Assembly: GCA_037576215.1 (NCBI GenBank)
Contig: JBANDB010000006.1
Span: forward strand, 5,580,001-5,644,000
Length of the DNA stretch: 64,000 bases
Direction of reading: 5' to 3'
Source: Armillaria gallica
Lineage: Eukaryota; Basidiomycota; Agaricomycetes; Agaricales; Physalacriaceae
Shown piece by piece: positions 46,730 to 56,571 of this stretch. The position numbers were made by a program, and so were the translations under genes. Every line of letters begins with the position of its first letter. Position 1 is the stretch's first letter. The notes beneath the pieces are model-generated. The model searched no databases. It had not been told where the DNA came from and saw only the letters and a program-made list of their open reading frames with translations.

Positions 46730-47531
46730 AACTGCCACAGTAACATGTCCCACCAATCCATCGCTAGGTTTCAATGAGCTTGATCAATGTCTTGGGATTG
46801 GATGTTCTAGTTTCTAGGGCTTTTGGAAACCAACATTGAGACTGGTCAGTCCAATGAGATGTCAAAACCAGTATGCATATGCACAAAAAACTAAATAACT
46901 CTGAAGTAATTTTTAAGTTGTCATGATGGAGACTCCAGTCCTGTTCATATTGTGCCCACTTTAAAAAACTGAGGCTTGAAGATAATGGAAATGATATCTG
47001 AGAAATAGCTGTGTCAGCCAATAATGTGCCAATGGTGAGTAAACATTCTACTCACCTGAGTTGCAAAGGGGTACCAATATATACAGCAATCTGGGGGTCG
47101 AGATTACAAGTGCAAATGTCAATGATCATCTAGGTTCACTCTCTTTCCACAAAAAGATACATATGGGACATGTCAGTGACAGCTAACAAGAGAATTAAAT
47201 GTACCTGGCTTATCAGAGTTAAAGTCATGAAAGGTAGAGAGTGAGAAGAAGAAATGAAAACCAGCATACCAAAGTAGTACTCTGTCCTGCTCCTTTGTTC
47301 CTTGTATATATGCGCTGAGATTCACATAAAAACAGGTCACCACTTGCTATACCATACACTTCAGGTCTCCGAGACTGCTCTAGGATTGCACTGAGAGAAC
47401 TGGCCTTGGTAGTGTTTAATAGTATTACCTCATTCTTGGTGAATAAGCACATACTATTGTGGTGTTACTGATGTGTGCTCATTGTAGTGATACAGTGTGG
47501 AGATCACAACGATGCAAAAGGCAGGATGTGG
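46730..47531 (-). pseudogene. Remnant of an unidentified intron-containing gene (downstream part)
   Basis: Minus-strand frames 47225-47452 (KASSLSAILEQSRRPEVYGI) and 46764-47021 (SSLSFLKWAQYEQDWSLHHD, then DQSQCWFPKALETRTSNP) look coding. A donor gtatgctgg follows ...QSTTL at about 47270, and the acceptor gataagccag near 47205 continues in frame as VHLILLLAVTDMSHMYL. An in-frame TAG follows KLIET near 46765. I do not recognise the protein. The upstream part lies at 60994-61160, beyond the family 2 insertion. Confidence 0.35.
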
Positions 47532-48518
47532 TGATGAGCTTTCAGGCTCTGTATGCTCAGAATTCATGGATTTACCTATTTATCACCCAATATCTTCGAA
47601 ACAATGCCATTATAATCCCCACACACTCCATAATACTGCCAACACTCAATAATACTATGGATTTTTGCAGTATATGCCACCCACACACAGATACAATTCT
47701 AAAACCATGCCCTTCATACTCCTTCAATGCTCTGTTATCCTTCCCAGCTTGCTGTACATCATAATTACCATATCCCATCACAGCAAGGCATCATTGATCA
47801 CCAATCATCCCAATATAGAGTTGCTGCATAACTCAGAAGCACCTAGTTGATGCACCATCAATCATTCAATAAAATAATGTAATTGACACAAATACCCTTC
47901 CAGCTATGATAATTATAGCCACAGCAACTACAGACCATGTTTACTAAGGCTGTTACAGTGCCAAGACCTTGAATTACCATTGCCACAAGTGTACACCTCA
48001 GTATGGTAACTGCAGCTCAGAAATCCACAGCTAAACAGCACCTCATGATTCGCTCATTGCTCAATAAAACCACATGGTTATTGTCTATACATGGCAATGT
48101 CAAAGAGTTGCTGTTACTTTAGAACCACAGATTCCATATGTTTACTATGGCTATTACAAAGCCAAGGACTTACAGCCTTACTAAGGCTCCGATGAATATT
48201 CTATTTATAAAAACCAGACTTGTAGTATAAAAACTAGTTAGATACTGCATTTTTAGTAGTAGTTCTTATCCAGTTGACAAGACTACAGCATTCCAGTCAG
48301 CTATGGTTACTCCAAGTTATCCCTCACCACTTGCTTTACTTTTAACATTGTTGGTTTGCTTTGTATATTGCATTAATACACAGAATCTTGTGTCAAAAAC
48401 TTGCTTTTGTCTTTAATGCCACAACATTGCTTCACCTTCACTACATAGGATTGTTTTATCATCTTCATCTTCTACATCACCATCATTTTCATTGCCCAGT
48501 TCAGTATTGCCTCCATGT

Positions 48519-48881
48519 TGTTATGACCGGACCCGGGAATAACAGACTAGGCGTCTAACGATGCGCTATCTCGCGTTCGGATAGGCCGATAGAACCGTGA
48601 CGTCTGATACAGCGGAGCGGTATATGCAGTAATCTCTCGGCAAGCGATAAGAGAAAGTCCGGGGTGTATTAAACTTAGCTCAAAGCTGGGGTACATGGTC
48701 GAGGGCTGTGCTACTTATATACGATATGTGGAATCTAAGAATAGTCCAATGGCTAGCGGCTTCGATAGAAGTTCTGGGGTGATCGGTTGGAACGTTGGGG
48801 ATGGTCTGTGCGGTGCCGAGGTGCCGAAGTGCCGAGGTGCCGGATAAGATAAGATAAGGAAAAAATGAATAAATCGTAACA
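48519..48881 (-). repeat. 3' LTR of the young Ty3 element
   Basis: 363 bp. A G-rich polypurine tract (acggggggatga in element sense) lies directly upstream, at 48882-48893. Confidence 0.95.
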
Positions 48882-48914
48882 TCATCCCCCCGTCAAGGCA
48901 GGCGTCTCGACTGC

Positions 48915-51900
48915 TTATGCGATGCGTTCCCGTTGTTCGAATTCCGCGATGGCTTCCTGTGCGTGTGTCATATCCTCCTCCCTAACCCACGAGTTGTGCT
49001 CCCGTGTCCATCCTTTCCATTGGACAAAGTAGTCCGTTGTAATATGGGACTTTTGGCCGCGCTTTCCGCGTATGCGTCTGGGTTTTGCGTCGAGGATCGT
49101 TTCGATCTCGTACCGTTCCTCTTCCTCGATCAATTCGGGTGGAGGTGGCGGTGGCGTCTCTTGATTGGGGAAGGCCGGGGGCTTGTATGGGGTAAGCAGT
49201 TTTTCGTTGAAGCGTGGGTGGATTTTCCAGTGTGGTGGCAGTTTCAGCTTGTATGCGCTAGCACCCACTTTTTCGAGGATTTGGAAGGGGCCAACGCGTT
49301 TGTCGTCGAGTTTCTTCTTTGGGCGGGGAAGACGAAGGTTGGTGGCATCAAGCCAGACACGGTCGTTGATCTGATATACGTGTGCGTCCCGGCGATGCTT
49401 GTCATATTGGTTCTTCATCCGTTCAGCGGCTTCCTGGAGAGCTTGTTTCGTTTCGGAATGGATTTGGGTCATGGTTTTGGCAAAGTCTTCCGCTGCTGGG
49501 TTCGCCAGGGGTGATGCGCGCTGGGCGTCCGGTATTACCTTCGGGTTACGGCCGTAGAGCACCATAAATGGGCTTTTCCCAGTGGCACTATGCACACGAT
49601 TGTTGTGCGCGAACTCTGCTAATGGTAGCCAGTCACTCCAGTCGTTTTGTCGATAGTTCACGAATATTCGAAGGTACTTGATTATTTCTTGATTGACGCG
49701 CTCCGTCTGCCCATCCGTCTGGGGGTGGAAGGCGGTCGACGCGTTCTGAGTGATGTCGAGTAGGCGATACAATTCCTTCATGAATTTGGAGACAAATTGC
49801 GGGCCCCGGTCGGAGATCACGACTTGGGGCATACCATGTCGTGCGTAGACGTGGTCGCGAAGTAGTCGCGCCCATCCTTCTGCTGATAGTTCGACATTAC
49901 AGGCGATGGGAATGATGGCTTTCGAGAATCTGTCAACGACCACGAGCATGGCATCGTTGCCATTGGAGTCTGGGAGTCCGGTGACCATATCGACGGATAT
50001 GTGAGTCCAGGGAGCGACGGGTACCTCGTTGGGGTGTAATGGTGCAGCTTTTGCGTGGGTATCCGATTTGGTCCACTGACATGTTTCACAACCTTTCACA
50101 TAGGCTTCTACGTCCTTTTTCAGCTTGGGCCACCAATAGTCCCGGAGGATCAGTTCCTTCGTTTTTTCGATCCCCGGATGTCCCGCGGTGATGTGGTCAT
50201 GATATTGAGATATGATCCTCCCCCGTAGTGTCTTTTGGCGGGGTACGTAGATTCTTCCGTCGTAGAAGAGGAGCCCGCCTTGGCGGGAGATTCCCCGTTC
50301 GTGAGTCAGGGAGGTCGATATCCCTTCATCCCAAAGCTCCTCTTGTCGAGTTACTTCTTCGACTGTTTGCTGGGTTTCCGTCGCCGTGGGCATTACCAGT
50401 GCCCTGAAGTGGGCGGCCTTGAGGACGACCAGATTGTCATTATCCTTCGCCCCTTGGTCATGATCGCTTCTACGGGAGAGGAGGTCGGCTTTAACGTTCT
50501 GCGAGCCGGGTTTGTGATGGAGCGTAAAGTGATACTCGGCGAGTTCCGTTACCCAGCGGGCTTGTCTCCGATTTAACTTCTGTGGGAGTCGGAAGTACTG
50601 GAGGTTCTGATGATCCGTCCATATCTCTACGTTTTCTTTGGCGCCCATCAGGTAATGTCGCCACTCGGATAATGCGAGCATTATGGCGAGTAATTCCTTG
50701 TCGTAAATCTCGTAATTCCGTTCGGTGGCACTAAGGGATTTAGACATGAATGCTACTGGGCGCCATGTCCCGTTTTGCTTCTGGCTAAGCACTGCTCCTA
50801 CAGCGCCTTCGCTCGCATCCGCTTCGACCCTGAAGGGGTCATCGTCTGTAGGGATGGCGAGGATAACGTCTTCTGCCATTCGTTGTTTTAGCTCTTGGAA
50901 GGCTTTATCTTGCCCTCCCGTCCATTTCCATTCGGCGTTGCCGGTCAACTGGGTGAGGGGTCGTACGACCTTGGAGTACATTCTGATAAACTTCCGGTAG
51001 AAGTTAGTGAATCCAAGGAACGACTGGAGTTCCTTTTTTCGACGGGGGGTTGGCCACTCGGCAATGCCAGCGACCTTGACGGGATCCATTCGTACGGAGT
51101 TTTCGCTAATGATTACTCCGAGGTATTCCGTTTCGAGTACTTCGAACTCGCATTTCTCCGCTTTGAGGAACAGCTTGTGGTGGCGGAGGCGCTGGAGGAC
51201 GCGCCCCACGATTTGTCGGTGTTCTTGGAGGTCTTTGGAGAATATTAGGATGTCGTCAAGATAGATGGTGACCTTCCCTTCGCCGATTAGGTCTCGGAAG
51301 ATATCGTTCATCATCCATTGGAATGTCGCGGGCGAGTTGGTGAGTCCGAAGAACATGACGGTGGGCTCGTATAGTCCCCGATTGGTCCGGAAGGCGGCTT
51401 TCTCTTCATCCCCCTCCTTGATCCGAACGTTGTTGTATCCCCATCGGACATCAAGCTTCGTGAAGTACTTGGCTCCGCGCAGTTTATCGATAAGCTCGGA
51501 GATAAGTGGTAGGGGATAGCGGTTCTTAATGGTCATTTCGTTGAGCTTTCGATAGTCCTGCACAGGTCGGAGTGTTCCATCCTTTTTCTTGACAAAGAAG
51601 AAGGGAGATGCAAAGGGGGACTTGGAAGGGCGAATTCGCCCGGACTCCAGGTTTTCGTCGAGGAACTTGTCGAGTTGTTCCTGTTCGTTTCGGTTCAGGG
51701 GGTACACCTTGCAATCTAGGGTGGATTTGGCGTTGGGAACTAGCTCAATGGCGTGATCCCAGGGTTTTCGCTCGGGGAGATCGTCGAAGTTTTCCTTCGA
51801 AAACAGGTCCCGAAAGGAGTGGTAGTGCCTTGGTACCATCTCCTCAAACGTTCGCTTCGGTCGGTCCGCGCTAGCCTTGGCTGCTAGGTCATTCGCATGG

Positions 51901-53603
51901 TGGAGGGCCCGTATCGTGAGTTCCTCATCCATTCGGACGGCGAGGATCGTCTCGCCGTCTTCGAGTTCTTCATCCCACCGATCGTCAGGGTCTGCGTCTG
52001 GTAATACGAGGGGGTTCGTGATGCATTGACAGCGTCCGAATACAACCTTCCCAGTCTTCCAGTTGACGGAAGGGTTGTGGCGTTTCAGCCAGTCATGTCC
52101 CAAGTAGACGTCGCGTTTCCCTAGGTCGGTGACGGCTAAATCAATGCGTTCACGGTGTTCTCCGATCGTGAGGCAGAGCTCTACGAACTCGGTCACCTCC
52201 CCGCCAGCGTTCTTGGTCCCGTCGGCGTTATACACCGGGATGGGAATCTTGACCTTACGGGTGTCGAGCCCGTGCTGGCAGACGTAGGCGATATTGATGG
52301 CGCTCCCCGTACAGCCACTATCCAACAGTGCCTTGGTGCTTAGGACCTGACGACCGGTGCAGGGTTCCAGGAGCACGGGGATCATCAAGTCGTTGGTGGA
52401 GCCCCGAATGTAACGGATAGGTTCCCGGAGCTCGTAGAGATGCTCCCTTGCGAGGTCCCCCTCCGTTCTAAGCGTTTCTAGGAGCTTGTCACTTAGCTCC
52501 CCTAGTCGGTCCGGGTGGATCCACAAGGCAAGAACCGCGCGCGCCGCACTATCGTTTGGAGCTTGATAGATGGCGCGCAAGGTCCAATCTACTTCGAAAG
52601 GTTTTACCCATCCAAAGTCGACTTTCGGGAGAGGCGGGATCGTTTTGGGAGTTGCCGAAGCGACTGCTGGGGAACTCCCTGATCTAACGATCGGTCTCCC
52701 CCTCAATTCCCAACGGCGGAAGGACGTGTCGTCTTCTTCGTCAGGAATCTCTTCCAGGAATACCTGGTGCCCCCTTTCTACCGCCTGGGCGCTAGCAGAA
52801 TCCTTCCCTTCGGCTTTGTGGTCGTGCGGGGAGTCCTGTCTTGGGTCGAGGTGCGGGGAACGTATCCGCTCTTGATTTTCGGACCTCGCGACATCGTTCG
52901 AGAGTATGGGCCGCCCTTGTACCAGAGGTTCGGAATTACCAGGGATTCGGCCCACGATGTCATCGGTGGCGGACTTCCCTCCGCCTGGTCTTCGTGGCCG
53001 CTCCCCTCCTGGGGTTGAGCCTGCGCTGCCCGAACGATCAGGGGGAGTCTTGAGCTCTCCGCCCGCGCCTCGGGGATAATCCCGTGGGGGCACCCCTGGG
53101 TCGTTCGGGGTCGCTTCGTCAGGTTTAGGAATGACCCTAATTCCTGCCCCGCCTGATCGGGGAGCGTCTCTACCAGAGGGAGACTGCCCGTCCGTCATTA
53201 TGGCGGGTGTCGCTGTGGTGGGCGACTTGTCGTTCGATCCTTTCACTCGCGATGAGCTACTTGGCGGACGTTTAGCCGGTTTAGGTAACCTGGGGACGGC
53301 GGCCCCGACATCTAAAAGGGGTTCGTTAGTGGAGTCCTGGAGGACGTCGTATCGGTTGGCTGATTCGGTAGCTGGGCGCGCAATAGAAGTCGTAAGTTGG
53401 CACGTAGGCCATGTATTGATAACATTTTTTGAAGTCGTAAGAGTAACCGGCCCCTTACTTGGGGACCGGGGTATAGCCGAATGCGTGATAGGTAAACTGT
53501 CTGATAATACGGGGCAAATAGGTGATGGTACAGGAAAAGCGGGGCGCGCACCAGAAGTCGTTCTGGTCGTCGCGGGTGAATCAGAACCCGGACGACCTAG
53601 TCT
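48915..53603 (-). CDS. Pol polyprotein: protease, RT, RNase H, integrase, chromodomain
   Basis: The frame is open from upstream of the Gag stop to TGA-free end 48915. The numbering below starts at the GTG at 53246. A Pro/Gly-rich lead-in is followed by aspartic protease LLDSGCTGSAI (D309-G311); RT with DYRKLNE and YLDD (662-665); RNase H carboxylates D810, E851, D878 and D921; integrase zinc region ending CETC (1053-1056); DDE residues D1086, D1146 and E1182 (HPQTDGQTERVN); GPY/F-type module (RVGPFQILEKVGASAYKL); and a chromodomain at about 1378-1436 (TDYFVQWKGWTREHNSWV). All expected catalytic residues are present. It is probably made as Gag-Pol by -1 frameshifting at 53603-53607, as its frame is -1 relative to Gag and continuous across the Gag stop. 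Chromodomains of this class can direct integration to modified chromatin; the target here is unknown. Confidence 0.9.
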   Translation of the reverse strand, partial: RLGRPGSDSPATTRTTSGARPAFPVPSPICPVLSDSLPITHSAIPRSPSKGPVTLTTSKNVINTWPTCQLTTSIARPATESANRYDVLQDSTNEPLLDVGAAVPRLPKPAKRPPSSSSRVKGSNDKSPTTATPAIMTDGQSPSGRDAPRSGGAGIRVIPKPDEATPNDPGVPPRDYPRGAGGELKTPPDRSGSAGSTPGGERPRRPGGGKSATDDIVGRIPGNSEPLVQGRPILSNDVARSENQERIRSPHLDPRQDSPHDHKAEGKDSASAQAVERGHQVFLEEIPDEEDDTSFRRWELRGRPIVRSGSSPAVASATPKTIPPLPKVDFGWVKPFEVDWTLRAIYQAPNDSAARAVLALWIHPDRLGELSDKLLETLRTEGDLAREHLYELREPIRYIRGSTNDLMIPVLLEPCTGRQVLSTKALLDSGCTGSAINIAYVCQHGLDTRKVKIPIPVYNADGTKNAGGEVTEFVELCLTIGEHRERIDLAVTDLGKRDVYLGHDWLKRHNPSVNWKTGKVVFGRCQCITNPLVLPDADPDDRWDEELEDGETILAVRMDEELTIRALHHANDLAAKASADRPKRTFEEMVPRHYHSFRDLFSKENFDDLPERKPWDHAIELVPNAKSTLDCKVYPLNRNEQEQLDKFLDENLESGRIRPSKSPFASPFFFVKKKDGTLRPVQDYRKLNEMTIKNRYPLPLISELIDKLRGAKYFTKLDVRWGYNNVRIKEGDEEKAAFRTNRGLYEPTVMFFGLTNSPATFQWMMNDIFRDLIGEGKVTIYLDDILIFSKDLQEHRQIVGRVLQRLRHHKLFLKAEKCEFEVLETEYLGVIISENSVRMDPVKVAGIAEWPTPRRKKELQSFLGFTNFYRKFIRMYSKVVRPLTQLTGNAEWKWTGGQDKAFQELKQRMAEDVILAIPTDDDPFRVEADASEGAVGAVLSQKQNGTWRPVAFMSKSLSATERNYEIYDKELLAIMLALSEWRHYLMGAKENVEIWTDHQNLQYFRLPQKLNRRQARWVTELAEYHFTLHHKPGSQNVKADLLSRRSDHDQGAKDNDNLVVLKAAHFRALVMPTATETQQTVEEVTRQEELWDEGISTSLTHERGISRQGGLLFYDGRIYVPRQKTLRGRIISQYHDHITAGHPGIEKTKELILRDYWWPKLKKDVEAYVKGCETCQWTKSDTHAKAAPLHPNEVPVAPWTHISVDMVTGLPDSNGNDAMLVVVDRFSKAIIPIACNVELSAEGWARLLRDHVYARHGMPQVVISDRGPQFVSKFMKELYRLLDITQNASTAFHPQTDGQTERVNQEIIKYLRIFVNYRQNDWSDWLPLAEFAHNNRVHSATGKSPFMVLYGRNPKVIPDAQRASPLANPAAEDFAKTMTQIHSETKQALQEAAERMKNQYDKHRRDAHVYQINDRVWLDATNLRLPRPKKKLDDKRVGPFQILEKVGASAYKLKLPPHWKIHPRFNEKLLTPYKPPAFPNQETPPPPPPELIEEEERYEIETILDAKPRRIRGKRGQKSHITTDYFVQWKGWTREHNSWVREEDMTHAQEAIAEFEQRERIA

Positions 53604-53609
53604 TTTTCC
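53597..53609 (-). promoter_or_regulatory. Candidate -1 frameshift site at the Gag/Pol junction
   Basis: In element sense G GAA AAA GAC TAG. A run of five A lies two codons before the Gag stop, and slipping back one base after AAA enters the open Pol frame. It is not a textbook X XXY YYZ heptamer, so the exact slip point is uncertain. Confidence 0.4.
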
Positions 53610-56197
53610 TCCTTCTTCGTCTCTGCGAGTGGTTCCGGTGCCGCCTCAAGGGCGCGTACTTCTCGTTTCTCGCCTTTATGGGGGCAGTCTCGGCTGAGAT
53701 GTCCCTTCTCGTCACAGCGGAAGCACTTCCCTTCCGCCATCTGGCGCGACTTTTTCGCGTCGATCTCCATCGGAATTCCCTGGCCCGGATGGGTAGTCTG
53801 TTGGACCGGGACCCACTTGGACGCGGCTTTGGTCGGCTTCGGGGCTTCTTTTGGCTTCGGCGCCTGGGGTCGAGAGTCAGCGCTTTTAGAGCTTGGTGGG
53901 GGGTTTTGTCGTTTGTCGGTATATTTGTCGAGCCCCTGGGTTTGTTCGAAGATTCGTTGTCGCTGGCGTTGGTCGTACATGCGAAGGATCCGGTCCTTCC
54001 ATTCCTCGTAACTACGGGGAACCGCGATCCCCAAGTTGGCGATGGCATTCCCGTAGCTACGAGGAATCCCCTTGCGGACTGCCTGGACAAGGAGTCCGCG
54101 CTCCGTCTGATCGTCGAGTCGGTTGGCGAGCTTGGCCTCCCTCTCCAGCTTTCGAAAGAAGACGTGGGCGGCGTCATCCCCCATCTTCATTTCGCCCATC
54201 CTTCTCTCGTGGACTAATTCGATCGTGGGGTCTCGGAATTGCTCCCTAAAGAGGTCGCAGAAGACCTCCCAGCGGGGGTAGCGGTACCGTGGTCCCGCTT
54301 CGAAGTCTTCGTCTTCTTCGGGGAGTCCGTGTGCCCCAGGGTCGACCGGGTCATATCGATATTTGGGGCGTTCATGGACCCACCAATCTTCGGCCTCCCC
54401 TTCTAGAAGTGAGACAGCTAGTCCCACCATGAGGGCGGGCCTCCCTTCGTAGTGATATCGGAAGGTTTCGAAGTAGTGGTCGCATGCCCCGAGGAAGCGC
54501 TCGATGTCGTCATGCCTTCCCTCGAAGGGTCGTGGCGGTTTCATAAGGATGGGTCGGACGCCTACGAAAGCGGGTGGGTGGTCGGCGGGCCATTCGCCTG
54601 TTGGCCCATGTTCGGGTGGTACCCAATCAGGCGGGCGCGGAACCGAGTAATGGTCGGGGTCTGGACCCCGTCTGGGGGGGCGTCCACGGCCCGCAGTCGG
54701 TCTCTTCTTCCTTTCTGCTTCCAATTCCTCCTGGAGTCGGGTATTCTCGGCCCTGAAGGCCGCCGCCTGATCTTCGAGTCTAGTCATTCGTTGCTGATCC
54801 GTCTCGCCCGGATCGGGGGGATCTTCGTGCATTCCTCCGCTTTCTTCTCCGTCGCCTGACGCCGCGAATAGGCGACTCGTCCCTGGATCGTGGTACTCCC
54901 CTCTACGGCGCCAATCACGTTTAATCCTCTCCGGAGGGGAGTCCGGGAGCGGTCCTGGTTCGCGCGTCGTATAGTAATAGTCAGGGTCCCCTGACCTCAG
55001 GCTCCTGGGCACGAGCGGGGAGTAGTTCCCCGTCCAGGTCTGGCCTGTCTCCTTCAAGCTGGGCAAGGGGTAGTAGGGCGCGTTCCAAAGCGAGCTGCTC
55101 CTCCTCGGTCCGCGGTGGGACTCGAGGGATTCGACTGCCCGCTGTTGGCGGGTAAACTTCTCTGAATCGATTCGCCCAGATTCGGGCGTCGATAACGCGG
55201 TCTCTTCCGTATCGAGGAAGCGGATCCCCTCGATCAACGGCGAGGTAGTAATCCATGGTTTCCCGGCTTGGGGCCTGGAAGCCTGCCCTTCATTCGATAT
55301 CCCGCCAGCGTAGTTCCCAGGCCGCCGTGCGTGCCGGGCCCAGTATGAGTCTATCGGCTCCTGATAGAGCCGGCCACTGATAATCCCCGCCGAAGGGATT
55401 GAGCGGGTCGTCGTCGTTTCGCGGTCGGGGTGGTCCGGCCACTGCGGGGGTTGGGTCTGGAGGGGTGGCGGTCGTGCCTGTGGGTTCAGGAGTGGGAGAG
55501 GCGGTTCTAGGCGGGGTGATGGTGGGAGTAGGGGTTCGAGGAACGGTGGGGACGGCCTCCGAGGAAGAGGTTGAATCGGGGGTTGAGGATCTGGAGATCC
55601 CGGGGGCGTGTGGAACTCCCCGCTCGTCCAAGATGATGAGGGGGATACTGTTGTCCGAGTCGTCGTCGCTGTCCACCTCGATGGGCCACCTTCGCGTCCC
55701 ACGCGTGAGACGCGCAGGCTGGGTTGGGGGCGTCGGAGGAAGGCCTCGAGCCCTGGCCCCCCAGCGGGGTATAGTCGTCTGGGGGCATACGCTGGGGGCT
55801 CGGGCTCCGGCTCGAGCTCCGCAGCCCGTATCGTTGGAACCTCTCGCGAAGAGGAGGGTTCCTGGGTAGCGGGGGGTTGAGCAGGTTCTCGATCCTCAAG
55901 GAGGATCTGGTTCTGTCCGAAGTAGATGGTAGTTGTCTGTCTTCGGTTTCGAATTGTCGTGCGCTCTGTCCCCATGCCTGGTCGGACGAAGGCGGGATCG
56001 AGTCTGGGTAGTTCGACATAATGTCGAGGGATCGGTAGTGGTGGAGGAACGATGAGGATCCCTCGTCGGTGGAGGAATCCCCGGATCTGTTCTTGATATC
56101 CAAGGACTAGTGCCGCGGTGAGGAGACACAGAAAGGTGGTGGCGATGATCGCGGTTCCAAGGGCAATAGTTTGCGGCTGGTTCAGGTCTGGGGTCAT
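53597..56197 (-). CDS. Gag with N-terminal hydrophobic segment and zinc knuckle
   Basis: I chose ATG 56197; the frame is open a little further but without an ATG. Residues about 9-33 form a strongly hydrophobic stretch (TIALGTAIIATTFLCLL) followed by RGFLHRRG, a signal-anchor-like layout. A long Pro/Arg/Ser-rich region follows, then a capsid-like helical part with KPPRPFEGRHDDIERFL and WEVFCDLFREQFRDP. The CCHC knuckle CFRCDEKGHLSRDC is close to the C-terminus, and the stop is TAG 53597-53599. It would assemble particles and bind element RNA. At about 866 residues it is long for a Ty3 Gag because of the disordered N-terminal half. The related old element also has an N-terminal hydrophobic segment. 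Confidence 0.85.
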   Translation of the reverse strand: MTPDLNQPQTIALGTAIIATTFLCLLTAALVLGYQEQIRGFLHRRGILIVPPPLPIPRHYVELPRLDPAFVRPGMGTERTTIRNRRQTTTIYFGQNQILLEDREPAQPPATQEPSSSREVPTIRAAELEPEPEPPAYAPRRLYPAGGPGLEAFLRRPQPSLRVSRVGREGGPSRWTATTTRTTVSPSSSWTSGEFHTPPGSPDPQPPIQPLPRRPSPPFLEPLLPPSPRLEPPLPLLNPQARPPPLQTQPPQWPDHPDRETTTTRSIPSAGIISGRLYQEPIDSYWARHARRPGNYAGGISNEGQASRPQAGKPWITTSPLIEGIRFLDTEETALSTPESGRIDSEKFTRQQRAVESLESHRGPRRSSSLWNAPYYPLPSLKETGQTWTGNYSPLVPRSLRSGDPDYYYTTREPGPLPDSPPERIKRDWRRRGEYHDPGTSRLFAASGDGEESGGMHEDPPDPGETDQQRMTRLEDQAAAFRAENTRLQEELEAERKKRPTAGRGRPPRRGPDPDHYSVPRPPDWVPPEHGPTGEWPADHPPAFVGVRPILMKPPRPFEGRHDDIERFLGACDHYFETFRYHYEGRPALMVGLAVSLLEGEAEDWWVHERPKYRYDPVDPGAHGLPEEDEDFEAGPRYRYPRWEVFCDLFREQFRDPTIELVHERRMGEMKMGDDAAHVFFRKLEREAKLANRLDDQTERGLLVQAVRKGIPRSYGNAIANLGIAVPRSYEEWKDRILRMYDQRQRQRIFEQTQGLDKYTDKRQNPPPSSKSADSRPQAPKPKEAPKPTKAASKWVPVQQTTHPGQGIPMEIDAKKSRQMAEGKCFRCDEKGHLSRDCPHKGEKREVRALEAAPEPLAETKKEEKD

Positions 56198-56314
56198 AGA
56201 TCTCGGGGTCACGCTTCGCGTAAGCGCTGGGATAGCTGGTAGAGGAGGAATTTTAGGTAGAGGAGAACGGTGAGGGTTGTAACGTTTATGAGTAAGAGGA
56301 CTCGGAGCTGTTGG

Positions 56315-56521
56315 TTAGTCGATATTGCAACCGTAATCGTCGTAGTCGCAGTAGTCGTAGGAGTGGAGGTCGTCGTGGCGGAAGCGGGGAGGAGAGAGTT
56401 CTCGCCTTTTTTGATAGGTCCTTGTTTTTCGTGCTCGGGGCCTGCGTCTTCCTCCGCCTGTGTTCTTGGTCTGCGGGTCCTTCTGGTTTTTCTCGTGTTT
56501 CGGTTGTCGCTTCTGGGGCAT
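56315..56521 (-). CDS. Small leader ORF upstream of Gag
   Basis: 68 codons between PBS and Gag: a strongly basic first half (KRQPKHEKNQKDPQ, RRRPRARKTR) and an acidic Asp/Tyr-rich end. It could be a translated upstream ORF or only leader RNA. No family match and no counterpart was established in the old element. Confidence 0.2.
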   Translation of the reverse strand: MPQKRQPKHEKNQKDPQTKNTGGGRRRPRARKTRTYQKRRELSPPRFRHDDLHSYDYCDYDDYGCNID

Positions 56522-56557
56522 GGGGGTTCTCCGCGGTATACGGGGGAGAGGTAAGAA

Positions 56558-56571
56558 AGCTTTGAGCTAAC
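56558..56571 (-). promoter_or_regulatory. Self-complementary primer-binding site of the young Ty3 element
   Basis: In element sense TTAGCTCAAAGCT follows the 5' LTR after one G. It is the exact complement of AGCTTTGAGCTAA in the LTR (56740-56728), about 34 bp after a TATA box (cgtatataag), the expected RNA start. Confidence 0.7.

Noticed and set aside
48933..56565. Plus-strand frames of 100-230 codons opposite Gag-Pol
   Set aside because: These are antisense shadows of the GC-rich Gag-Pol coding sequence with no domain content.
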